Assembly: GCA_965217565.1 (NCBI GenBank)
Contig: CBDCIS010000004.1
Coordinates: 62,001-126,000, forward strand
DNA from: CBDCIS01 sp965217565
GTDB lineage: Bacteria > Chloroflexota > Dehalococcoidia > Lucifugimonadales > CATOSD01
DNA length: 64,000 bases
Direction of reading: 5' to 3'
The notes beneath the pieces were generated by a model that saw only the letters and a list, made by a program, of their open reading frames with translations, did no database searches and was not told the DNA's origin. Both the position numbers and the translations under genes were made by a program. Of the stretch, positions 7,781 through 15,006 are shown piece after piece (the first letter of the stretch is position 1; every line of letters starts with the position of its first letter).

Positions 7781-8005
7781 TTGAACCAAATAGCGGTCAA
7801 GTCCCCCATAACGGGCACGGTGCTCGAAGTGGCGGTCTCCAACGGTGAGGCGGTCGAACCCGGCGACGTGCTGGTTGTCATCGAGTCCATGAAGATGGAA
7901 AACGAGGTTCTCTCCGAACATTCGGGCGCGGTTAGCGCGATAAGCGTGATAGAGGGCCAGAACATTGCCGAGGACGAGACGCTTCTCACGCTCGTCCTGT
8001 CGTAG
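7781..8005 (+). CDS. Biotinyl carrier domain protein
   Basis: A 74-residue lipoyl/biotinyl domain (KSPITGTVLEVAVSNGEAV) with the biotinylation motif ESMKMEN, in which the central Lys carries biotin. It is as small as stand-alone carriers of acyl-CoA carboxylase and decarboxylase complexes. I take TTG 7781 as start because GGCGGCAAGAAG precedes it; no ATG is available. It lies 73 bp before the carboxyltransferase gene, its evident partner. A biotin carboxylase must be encoded elsewhere. Confidence 0.88.
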   Translation: MNQIAVKSPITGTVLEVAVSNGEAVEPGDVLVVIESMKMENEVLSEHSGAVSAISVIEGQNIAEDETLLTLVLS

Positions 8006-8078
8006 CCAGAACACTTTCGAGGAAGCCTGATCGCCGGCGGCGAGCCGTCTATTCCAAACCGGGCTGAGGAGGATACCA

Positions 8079-9680
8079 ATGCCAGTGGACCCGCACCGCG
8101 AAACCTGGAAACCCGGCATGACCTGGGAACACGCCATCGAGGACATCGAATACATTCGTGGTCTTGGCCGCGAAATGGGAGGCCCCGAGCGCATCAGGCG
8201 TCAGCACGACGGAGGACGCCACACGGTTCGGGAGCGAATCCAGAAGGTGGTCGATCCGGGCAGTTTCGTCGAGGCCGGCCCCCTCGTGGGAGCCGTGGAG
8301 TACGACGAGAACGGCAACATTCGCGAGTTTACCCCCGGAGCCTACGTTATGGGACTTGCGGAGATCGACGGCCGTCCGGTTGCTATCGGCGGTGACGACT
8401 TCACCATATCGGGAGGCAGCCCGCACAACGTCCACAAGGGCGCGCGTCAGTTTACGCAGCCGCTGGCGATTCAGTACGGCATTCCCTACATCCAGTTGGT
8501 GGAGGGCGTGGGGCACAGTTCCAAGTCCGACGAGAGCGCGGGCCACATGGGGCTGCCCTCCGGCGAAACCTGGTGGCGTGCGGTCGAGCTGCTGCGCCGC
8601 GTGCCGGTGGCGGCCGGCATCATGGGGTCGGTCGCCGGCGCGCCCGCGGCGTTCGCGCTGATGTCCCACTTCACCGTGATGATCAAGGGCCAGTCGCAGA
8701 TATTCCCGTCCGGCCCGCCCGTCGTGCGCCGCGCCATCGGCGAGCAGCTCGACAAGGAAGAGCTTGGCGGCTACCAGATGCACGTTCACGAAAGCGGCCA
8801 GGTCGATAACGAGGCCGAGTCGGAAGAGGACGCCTTCGAGCAGATAAAGCAGTTCATTTCCTACCTGCCCAATACCACCAACGACGTGGCCCCGCGCGTG
8901 GAGACCGGCGACCCGCCGGACCGGCGTCCCGAGGAGCTGCTGAACATCATCCCGCCCAACCGCCGGCGCAGCTACGACCCTCGCAAGCTCATCCGGCTGG
9001 TGGTAGATAACGGGGAGTTCTTCGAGATGCGCCGTCACTGGGCGGGAGCGCTCATCACCGGCTTCGCGCGGCTGGACGGCTACAGCGTCGGCGTCATTGG
9101 CAGCGACCCGCTGAAGCTGGCCGGCGCGATGGACGGCTGGGCGGCTGAGAAGTACTCCCATTTCGTTGACCTGTGCGACGCCTTCAACCTGCCCGTTGTG
9201 GTGTTCCTGGACATGCCCGGCTTCATGCTGGGCTCGCACGCCGAACGCAAGGCCACCATGCGGCGCGGAGTGCGCGCGCTGATAGCGAGCGCGGAGGCCA
9301 AGGTGCCCAAGGTGGAGTTCAACGTGCGAAAGGCATACGGCGTAGCCGCGGACGCGATACACGGACTCGGCCACCCAGACGGTCTCAACCTGCGCTTCGG
9401 TTGGCCCGCCGGCGAATGGGGCGGCATCCCAATCGAAGGCGGCGTCGCGGCGGCCTACCGGCGTGAGATAGAAGCGGCTCCGGACCCCGACGCGCACCGG
9501 GAGATGATAGAGAATCGCCTGCTGAGGCTGCGCTCGCCCTTCCGCGCCGCCCACCACGGCGACGTCGTGGACCTGATAGACCCTCGCGACACGCGCCGCC
9601 TCGCCTGCACCTTCGTCAAGCTGGCCCAACCAATGCTGGCAAAGCTGGCCCAAATGCCAAAGCGCGCCGTGCGGCCGTAG
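8079..9680 (+). CDS. Acyl-CoA carboxylase carboxyltransferase subunit
   Basis: A 533-residue carboxyltransferase (PccB/MmdA/AccD5-like family) with two crotonase-fold halves. The N-half has GGRHTVRERIQKVVDPGSF, then DFTISGGSPHNVHKGA and VEGVGHSSKSDESAGHMGLP. The C-half has FEMRRHWAGALITGFARLDG and VVVFLDMPGFMLGSHAE, the oxyanion-hole region, and ends with SPFRAAHHGDVVDLIDPRDTRR. It transfers the carboxyl group from biotin to an acyl-CoA. Substrate (propionyl-, methylcrotonyl-, geranyl-CoA or other) cannot be told from sequence. A strong AGGAGGATACC precedes ATG 8079. It probably forms an operon with the biotinyl carrier. Confidence 0.9.
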   Translation: MPVDPHRETWKPGMTWEHAIEDIEYIRGLGREMGGPERIRRQHDGGRHTVRERIQKVVDPGSFVEAGPLVGAVEYDENGNIREFTPGAYVMGLAEIDGRPVAIGGDDFTISGGSPHNVHKGARQFTQPLAIQYGIPYIQLVEGVGHSSKSDESAGHMGLPSGETWWRAVELLRRVPVAAGIMGSVAGAPAAFALMSHFTVMIKGQSQIFPSGPPVVRRAIGEQLDKEELGGYQMHVHESGQVDNEAESEEDAFEQIKQFISYLPNTTNDVAPRVETGDPPDRRPEELLNIIPPNRRRSYDPRKLIRLVVDNGEFFEMRRHWAGALITGFARLDGYSVGVIGSDPLKLAGAMDGWAAEKYSHFVDLCDAFNLPVVVFLDMPGFMLGSHAERKATMRRGVRALIASAEAKVPKVEFNVRKAYGVAADAIHGLGHPDGLNLRFGWPAGEWGGIPIEGGVAAAYRREIEAAPDPDAHREMIENRLLRLRSPFRAAHHGDVVDLIDPRDTRRLACTFVKLAQPMLAKLAQMPKRAVRP

Positions 9681-9766
9681 CGCCCCCAATTTCCGTCTCC
9701 GTAGTGGCACCAAGACATTCCGCTTCGCTGGAGGGGTCAAATTATTCCCCCTCCTGTCAAGCCAAC

Positions 9767-9898
9767 AGGGGTAGGTATTCGAGAATCGAGATTGGATGAG
9801 CGCCCCACCCCTCTGGATTGGCGAGCGGCGAGCCATTGCGATGGGTTCCCGCGTTCGCGGGAATGACGGTTGAGGCTGATCTTGAAATACCTACCCTT
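9767..9898. repeat. Inverted-repeat element enclosing a REP-like palindrome
   Basis: Ends are AGGGGTAGGTATTC (9767-9780) and its near-complement GAAATACCTACCCTT (9884-9898). Inside, 9815-9869 is one of four copies of a 55-bp REP-like unit with the stems CCATTGCGATGG and CCCGCG-ttcg-CGGG. With the element at 9900-9940 it fills most of the 360-bp gap before the PHP gene. Confidence 0.65.
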
Positions 9899-9899
9899 G

Positions 9900-9940
9900 T
9901 CAGCCCCCGTCAAGGGCGGGGGTTAGGGGGCGGGTGACGT
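9900..9940. repeat. GGGGGTTAGGGGG-family hairpin element
   Basis: CCCCCGT-caag-GGCGGGGG stem followed by TTAGGGGGCGGGTGAC. It belongs to the family at 1774, 20021, 21312, 28719, 31752 and 34003. Confidence 0.65.
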
Positions 9941-9973
9941 ACGCAGACCAACCTCGCCACCCCAACCAACCCG

Positions 9974-10002
9974 TTGACCGCACAGCCCCCCAACGCTAGA
10001 AT
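9974..10002 (+). promoter_or_regulatory. Promoter of PHP-domain gene
   Basis: TTGACC (9974-9979), 17-bp spacer, TAGAAT (9997-10002). The predicted start near 10010 gives a leader of about 30 nt with AAAGG ahead of the TTG at 10042, which supports that start codon. Confidence 0.6.
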
Positions 10003-10041
10003 CGTCATGATAGAGCGCATCCATTACAAAGGCAGACGTAC

Positions 10042-10743
10042 TTGGCAGTCTTCGATTTGCACGTACATACGGTTAGAGGCAGCAGCGATAGCAGTTTGAC
10101 GCCACAACAATTGATATGTGAGGCAGAGAGAATCGGGCTCGATGGCATGTGTCTCACCGAGCACGGCGGAGGATGGGATCACCACGAGTTCCAACGTGTA
10201 TTCGACCGCGCGGGGATCACCGTCGTGAGAGGCTTGGAAGTGGATACCGACATGGGCCACGTGCTGGTCTTCGGTATGCACTCATACGTGGGTGGGATGC
10301 ACAGGGTAAGGGACCTGAGAAAAGCGGTTGACCGCGTTGGGGGATTCATGGTCTCGGCTCACCCTTTCCGCAACCTGTTCAACAATCCGCCCTACAACCT
10401 GAACCTCCTGTTCAAGGACCCCGGCGGACATCCCAAGACCGTCGCGGAAGCGGCGCGCCATCCCCTTTTCGGCCTCGTCGATGACATAGAGGTCGCCAAC
10501 GGCTCCAACACGGAGCGCGAAAACCTCTTTGGCCTGGAAGTCGCCCGCCGGCTCGGGCTTGGCGGAACCGGCGGCAGCGACGCGCACTCCACCCATGGCC
10601 TTGGCAAGTGCTCCACCATGTTCGACGGCGACGTGAAATCGGAGTCCGACTTCATCGAGGCGCTCAGGGCGAAAGCGTACACGCCCGCGCAGGGGCTGCA
10701 CCTGGGGCAGCTAAGAACGTTCGGCATGGACTCGGTCGCTTGA
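10042..10743 (+). CDS. PHP-domain metal-dependent phosphoesterase
   Basis: A 233-residue PHP (polymerase and histidinol phosphatase) fold. Metal-site motifs are in order: DLHVHT (HxH), CLTEHGG, the Glu of RGLEVDTDMGHVLVFG, SAHPFR and GGSDAHS. Such stand-alone proteins hydrolyse phosphoesters (nucleotides, sugar phosphates or RNA ends); substrate unknown. The TTG start is chosen from promoter position. Its stop is 33 bp from the following Mo-oxidoreductase gene. Confidence 0.8.
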   Translation: MAVFDLHVHTVRGSSDSSLTPQQLICEAERIGLDGMCLTEHGGGWDHHEFQRVFDRAGITVVRGLEVDTDMGHVLVFGMHSYVGGMHRVRDLRKAVDRVGGFMVSAHPFRNLFNNPPYNLNLLFKDPGGHPKTVAEAARHPLFGLVDDIEVANGSNTERENLFGLEVARRLGLGGTGGSDAHSTHGLGKCSTMFDGDVKSESDFIEALRAKAYTPAQGLHLGQLRTFGMDSVA

Positions 10744-10776
10744 CGCGAGGTTAATCCCGGTGAAAGGGCCTGACAC

Positions 10777-12867
10777 ATGACCTCCAGCAAGATGAACTCC
10801 ACGACAGTTGTGCGCGGCGCGTGCCCGCACGACTGCCCAGACACCTGCGCCTGGCAGGTGTCGCTGAAGGGCGGCGTCGCGGTGGGGCTGCGCGGAGACC
10901 CCGCTCACCCCTTCACGCGCGGAGGCCTCTGCGCCAAGGTCAACCACTACGTCGAGCGCGCCTACAGCCAGGACAGGGTTCTCCATCCCCTGCGCCGCGT
11001 TGGCCCAAAGGGCGCGGGCGAGTTCGAGCGCGTAAGCTGGGACGACGCCCTCGACGACATCGCCGACCGTCTGCGCGCCATCATCGAACGCGACGGCCCC
11101 GCTGCCATCATGCCGTACAGCTACATGGGCACCCAGGGGCTGATACAGGGACGCTCGCTCGACCGGCGCTTCTTCGCCCGGCTCGGCGCGACGCAGTTGG
11201 TGCGCGCCGTGTGCGGCAGCGCGTCGGGCAGCGGCATCGCAGCCGCCATCGGCGTCAATACCGGGATGCTCCCCGAACAGATAGCCCACAGTCGCTTCAT
11301 CATTCTCTGGGGCACGAACACGGTGGTCACGAATCTCCACCTCTGGCCCTTCATTCGTCGGGCGAAGGACGCTGGCGCGACCCTGGTGGTCATCGACCCT
11401 CTGAAGACGCGTACGGCAGCCGAGGCCGATTGGCACGTTCGCCCCATGCCCGGCACGGACGCCGCCCTCGCACTGGGCATGATGAACGTCATCGTTTCCG
11501 AGGGACTGCACGACGCCGACTACGTGAGCCGCCATACGCTGGGATTCGAGCGGTTGCGCGAGAGAATCGCGGAGTACTCGCCGGACCGCGTGGCCCGCAT
11601 CACCGGCGTGAGCGAGCGGGACGTCGTTCGTCTGGCGCGGGCCTACGCCATGACGAGGCCCTCCTCGATTCGCACGCTCGTCGGCATGGAGCACCGCGCC
11701 GGCGGAGCGACGACACTCCGCGCCATCGCCTGCCTTCCCGCGCTGGTTGGCGCGTGGCGCGACCTGGGCGGCGGGCTGCTCCACATGACCGCGAGCCTGC
11801 ACTTCCAGGCGTTGAACGGGGAAGCGGTCGAGATGCCGGAACTCCAAAACCCCGGAGTTCGCTCCGTGAACATGGTTCAGCTTGGGCGTGCGCTCACAGA
11901 CCCGGCGCTCGATCCGCCCATCAAGGGGCTGATCGTGTATGCCAGCAACCCCGCCGCAATCGCGCCAAACCAGAACCTGGTGCTCGAGGGACTCCGGCGC
12001 GAAGACCTCTTTACGGTGGTTCACGAGCAGTTCATCACCGACACCGCCGCCCACGCCGACTACGTGCTGCCCGCGACTACGCAGCTCGAGCAGATGGACA
12101 TCCACTGGGCATGGGGACACACCTACCTCACGCTGAACAACCCAGCGATCGAACCGCTGGGAGAGGCCGTCTCCAACACCGAGCTCTTCCGCCGGCTGTC
12201 GGCGCGCATGGGCTTGGAGGAGGCGTTCCTCTACGATTCCGACGAGGATATGATTCGCATGGCGCTGGCGAGCGATCATCCCTTCCTGCGCGGCATCACC
12301 TACGAGCGGCTGGCGCGAGAGGGCTGGGCGCCGCTCGACCTGCCCGACGACTGGCGTCCATTCGCGGAGGGCCGATTCCCAACATCGTCCGGCAAGTGCC
12401 ACTTCTACGCTGAAAACCTCGCCGCCCAGGGGATGGACCCGCTGCCCGCGTTCGTTCCCGCAAGGGAGAGCCGCGCCGGGGACGCCGAACTCGCGGCCAG
12501 GTATCCCTTGTCGCTCATCACTCCCAAGTCCGCGCTGCGCTTCCTGAACTCCAGCTACGCCAACATGCCGCGCCATCTCAAGGCTGAGGGAGAGCCGCGG
12601 CTGAGCATCCACCCGCGCGACGCCGCACCGCGCAACGTCGGCGATGGCGAAAGCGTCCGCGTCTTCAACGACCGCGGCGACGTGCGGCTGCGCGCCACGG
12701 TCAGCGACCACGCCCCACCCGGCGTCGTCTCGATGCCTTCCGGTTGGTGGGCGTCGCTCAGCCCCGGCGGCTCCTCAGCCAATGCGCTAACCTCCGACGG
12801 CCTGAGCGACATGGGCGGTGGCGGAGACTTCCACGACACGATGGTACAAGTCGAAAGAATCGGGTAA
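10777..12867 (+). CDS. Molybdopterin-dependent oxidoreductase (DMSO reductase family)
   Basis: A 696-residue catalytic subunit of the Mo-bisPGD family. The N-terminal [4Fe-4S] motif is CPHDCPDTC (about 15-23) with the fourth Cys in GGLCAKV. Domain order is normal: WDDALDDIADRL, the cofactor-facing RAVCGSASGSG, LWGTNTVVTNLHLWPF, and the C-terminal MopB domain (LSIHPRDAAPRNVGDGESVRV). There is no twin-arginine signal, so it is probably cytoplasmic, as in formate dehydrogenase- and BisC-like members. No electron-transfer partner gene is adjacent. Substrate unknown. RBS GGTGAAAGGGCC lies before ATG 10777. Confidence 0.87.
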   Translation: MTSSKMNSTTVVRGACPHDCPDTCAWQVSLKGGVAVGLRGDPAHPFTRGGLCAKVNHYVERAYSQDRVLHPLRRVGPKGAGEFERVSWDDALDDIADRLRAIIERDGPAAIMPYSYMGTQGLIQGRSLDRRFFARLGATQLVRAVCGSASGSGIAAAIGVNTGMLPEQIAHSRFIILWGTNTVVTNLHLWPFIRRAKDAGATLVVIDPLKTRTAAEADWHVRPMPGTDAALALGMMNVIVSEGLHDADYVSRHTLGFERLRERIAEYSPDRVARITGVSERDVVRLARAYAMTRPSSIRTLVGMEHRAGGATTLRAIACLPALVGAWRDLGGGLLHMTASLHFQALNGEAVEMPELQNPGVRSVNMVQLGRALTDPALDPPIKGLIVYASNPAAIAPNQNLVLEGLRREDLFTVVHEQFITDTAAHADYVLPATTQLEQMDIHWAWGHTYLTLNNPAIEPLGEAVSNTELFRRLSARMGLEEAFLYDSDEDMIRMALASDHPFLRGITYERLAREGWAPLDLPDDWRPFAEGRFPTSSGKCHFYAENLAAQGMDPLPAFVPARESRAGDAELAARYPLSLITPKSALRFLNSSYANMPRHLKAEGEPRLSIHPRDAAPRNVGDGESVRVFNDRGDVRLRATVSDHAPPGVVSMPSGWWASLSPGGSSANALTSDGLSDMGGGGDFHDTMVQVERIG

Positions 12868-12871
12868 CCTT

Positions 12872-12938
12872 ACAGTGGGCTGTTCCTACCCACTGTGATT
12901 GCTCCAGTGCGGCAGGGGTAATCCCTTGTGGTTACCCC
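12872..12938 (+). other. Two stem-loops in the leader of the acyl-CoA ligase gene
   Basis: ACAGTGGG (12872-12879) pairs with CCCACTGT (12889-12896). GGGGTAA (12915-12921) pairs with TTACCCC (12932-12938). Neither is followed by a T-run. The first could end the upstream transcript; both lie before the RBS at about 12969. Confidence 0.5.
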
Positions 12939-12979
12939 GGTTCGGTAAACCAAAAGCTCCCAGAATTAGGAGAGTTCCC

Positions 12980-14896
12980 ATGGAAGCAATCAATCCAATC
13001 GTAGAACAGTTCCGCCGCGATGCCAGGGACAACCCCGAGCAGTTCTGGGCCAACGCCGCCGAGGAGCTTCACTGGTTCCGCAAGTGGGACAAGGTATTCG
13101 AAAGGGACTACCCATCGTTTCGCTGGTTCATCGGCGGCCAGACTAACCTGGCCTACAACTGCCTGGACCATCACGTCGCCAACGACTGGGGAGGCCACGC
13201 CGCCCTGGTCTATATCACCGAGGGCGGCGAGCGGCAGGTCTTCACCTACGCCCAGATGCTTCACGAGGTCGAGCGTATCGCCGCCGCCCTACGCGGCATG
13301 GGCATCGAGAAGGGCGACCGCATCACCATATACATGCCCCCATGCCCGGAGGCCATCATGCTCATGCTGGCCGCTGTGCGGATTGGCGCGATCCACTCCG
13401 TCGTGTTCGCCGGGTTCGGCGCCGGCGCGCTGGGCGACCGGATCCAGGCCAGCGGCTCGCGGCTCGTCTTCGCCACCGACGTCACCTACCGACGGGGCGC
13501 GAACGTTCCCCTCAAGGGCATCGTGGACTCGTCGATGGAGGTCGCCGGCGACAGCGTCGAAAACGTGATCGTGCTCCGCCGCGGAGACGATGAACCCTCC
13601 ATGACCGAGGGCCACGACATCACCTGGCAGGACTTTCTCGCTCACGGCGAGGGTCACGACGGCGGCTACGAAGTGATGGAAGCCAACGAACCCGCGTACA
13701 TCCTCGCTACCTCCGGCACCACCGCGAAGCCCAAGCTCGCTGTGCACGTACACGGCGGCTACCAGGTCGGCATACACGCCATGGGGGACTGGTGTTTCGG
13801 TCTGCGGCCCACCGACGTCTGGTGGTCCACCTCTGACATAGGCTGGATCGTCGGACACAGCTACATCGTTTACGCGCCGCTTCTTGCGGGCGCGACGACC
13901 ATAGCTTTCGAGGGGGCGATAGACCATCCCGGCCCCGACGTGCTTTGGAAGATAGTGGAAGAGTTCGGCGTAACCGGCGTCTTCACCTCTCCAACGGCCG
14001 TGCGCGCGCTCATGCGCTACGGCGAGGAGCCAACGCGCGGCGCCGACCTCTCCTCCCTCGAGCGTATCTTCTGCGCCGGCGAGGTGCTCAACGCGCCCGC
14101 ATGGGAATGGCTCCAGAAGACGGTTCTCGAAGACCGCATCCCGGTCATCGACCACTGGTGGCAGACCGAAACCGGAGGCCCGGTAATCGGCAACCCCTAC
14201 GGCATCTCGATGCTGCCCATCAAGCCCGGCTCCGCGGGCATACCGCTGCCCGGCATAGACGTCGAGGTCATGACGCCGGAGGGTGAATCCGTGCCCACCG
14301 GAGAGAAGGGCATCCTGACAATCAAGAACCCCTGGCCCAGCCTTACGCCGCGCCTCTGGGGCGAGCCGGAGCGATACGGCGAGGACTACTGGGGACGCAT
14401 CCCCGAACGCTACTTCACCGGCGACTCCACGCACATCGACGAGGATGGCTATGTCTGGTTCGCGGGGCGCGCCGACGAGGTCATCAAGATTGCCGCCCAC
14501 AGGATAGGCACAGTCGAGGTGGAGACGGCGTTTCTGAAGCACCAGGCGGTCGCCGAGGCGGGCGTTACCGGGCGGCCCGACGAGCTCCGAGGCGAGGTCA
14601 TATCGGCCTTCGTGGTGCTCAAGAACCGGTACAAGCCCTCCAACGAGCTTCGCGGTGAGCTATTGCGGACGGTGCGGCGCGAACTGGGGCCCATCGCGGT
14701 CATAAGCGAACTGAACTTCGTTGACATGCTGCCCAAGACACGCAGCGGCAAGATAATGCGCCGCGTCTTCAAGGCGGTCGTGCTCGACCAGGACCCCGGC
14801 GACATCACCACTATCGAGGACGAAGGCTCGGTCGAAGAGGCGCGGCAGGCGTGGCAGGACATGAAGGCGGCGATGGCCGGCGGCGAAAGCCGCTGA
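12980..14896 (+). CDS. Acetyl-CoA synthetase-like AMP-forming acyl-CoA ligase
   Basis: A 638-residue member of the adenylate-forming superfamily, closest in length and motifs to Acs and propionyl-CoA synthetases. The N-terminal ACAS_N-like part has LHWFRKWDKVFERDYP and GGQTNLAYNCLDHH. The P-loop-like motif is LATSGTTAKPKLAVH, then WWQTETGG (the Acs-specific Trp region), YFTGDSTHIDEDGYVWFAGRADEVIKIAAHRIG, and catalytic Lys in LPKTRSGKIMRR near the end. It activates a short-chain acid to acyl-CoA. AGGAGAG 7 nt before ATG 12980 fixes the start. The next gene (dinG-like) begins within 100 bp. Confidence 0.88.
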   Translation: MEAINPIVEQFRRDARDNPEQFWANAAEELHWFRKWDKVFERDYPSFRWFIGGQTNLAYNCLDHHVANDWGGHAALVYITEGGERQVFTYAQMLHEVERIAAALRGMGIEKGDRITIYMPPCPEAIMLMLAAVRIGAIHSVVFAGFGAGALGDRIQASGSRLVFATDVTYRRGANVPLKGIVDSSMEVAGDSVENVIVLRRGDDEPSMTEGHDITWQDFLAHGEGHDGGYEVMEANEPAYILATSGTTAKPKLAVHVHGGYQVGIHAMGDWCFGLRPTDVWWSTSDIGWIVGHSYIVYAPLLAGATTIAFEGAIDHPGPDVLWKIVEEFGVTGVFTSPTAVRALMRYGEEPTRGADLSSLERIFCAGEVLNAPAWEWLQKTVLEDRIPVIDHWWQTETGGPVIGNPYGISMLPIKPGSAGIPLPGIDVEVMTPEGESVPTGEKGILTIKNPWPSLTPRLWGEPERYGEDYWGRIPERYFTGDSTHIDEDGYVWFAGRADEVIKIAAHRIGTVEVETAFLKHQAVAEAGVTGRPDELRGEVISAFVVLKNRYKPSNELRGELLRTVRRELGPIAVISELNFVDMLPKTRSGKIMRRVFKAVVLDQDPGDITTIEDEGSVEEARQAWQDMKAAMAGGESR

Positions 14897-14939
14897 GGGT
14901 GCCCGAGTGACTCTTCTACCTCGACACACGCCTCCGCCG

Positions 14940-15006
14940 GGAGCGGAGCGAGCTATGCCACTTCAAACCCCAGGAGCGGAGCGGGCTATGCCACTTCAAA
15001 CCCTGG
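14940..15006 (+). repeat. 33-bp tandem duplication spanning the start codon
   Basis: GGAGCGGAGCG, G/A GCT, ATGCCACTTCAAACCC occurs twice in a row, 33 bp apart and in frame, so two identical SD-ATG units (14955 and 14988) are offered. The translated unit is GAERAMPLQT repeated. Confidence 0.8.

Noticed and set aside
8049..9836. 595-codon minus-strand frame opposite the carboxyltransferase gene
   Set aside because: Shadow of a GC-rich coding strand; low-complexity His/Arg/Val composition and no motif.
10711..12711. 666-codon minus-strand frame opposite the Mo-oxidoreductase gene, and an overlapping plus-strand frame 10821-12413
   Set aside because: No recognisable domain; the FeS and Mo-cofactor motifs lie in the 10777 frame.
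12872..12938. Riboswitch ahead of the acyl-CoA ligase gene
   Set aside because: Two independent simple hairpins without overlap or a known consensus; recorded only as stem-loops.
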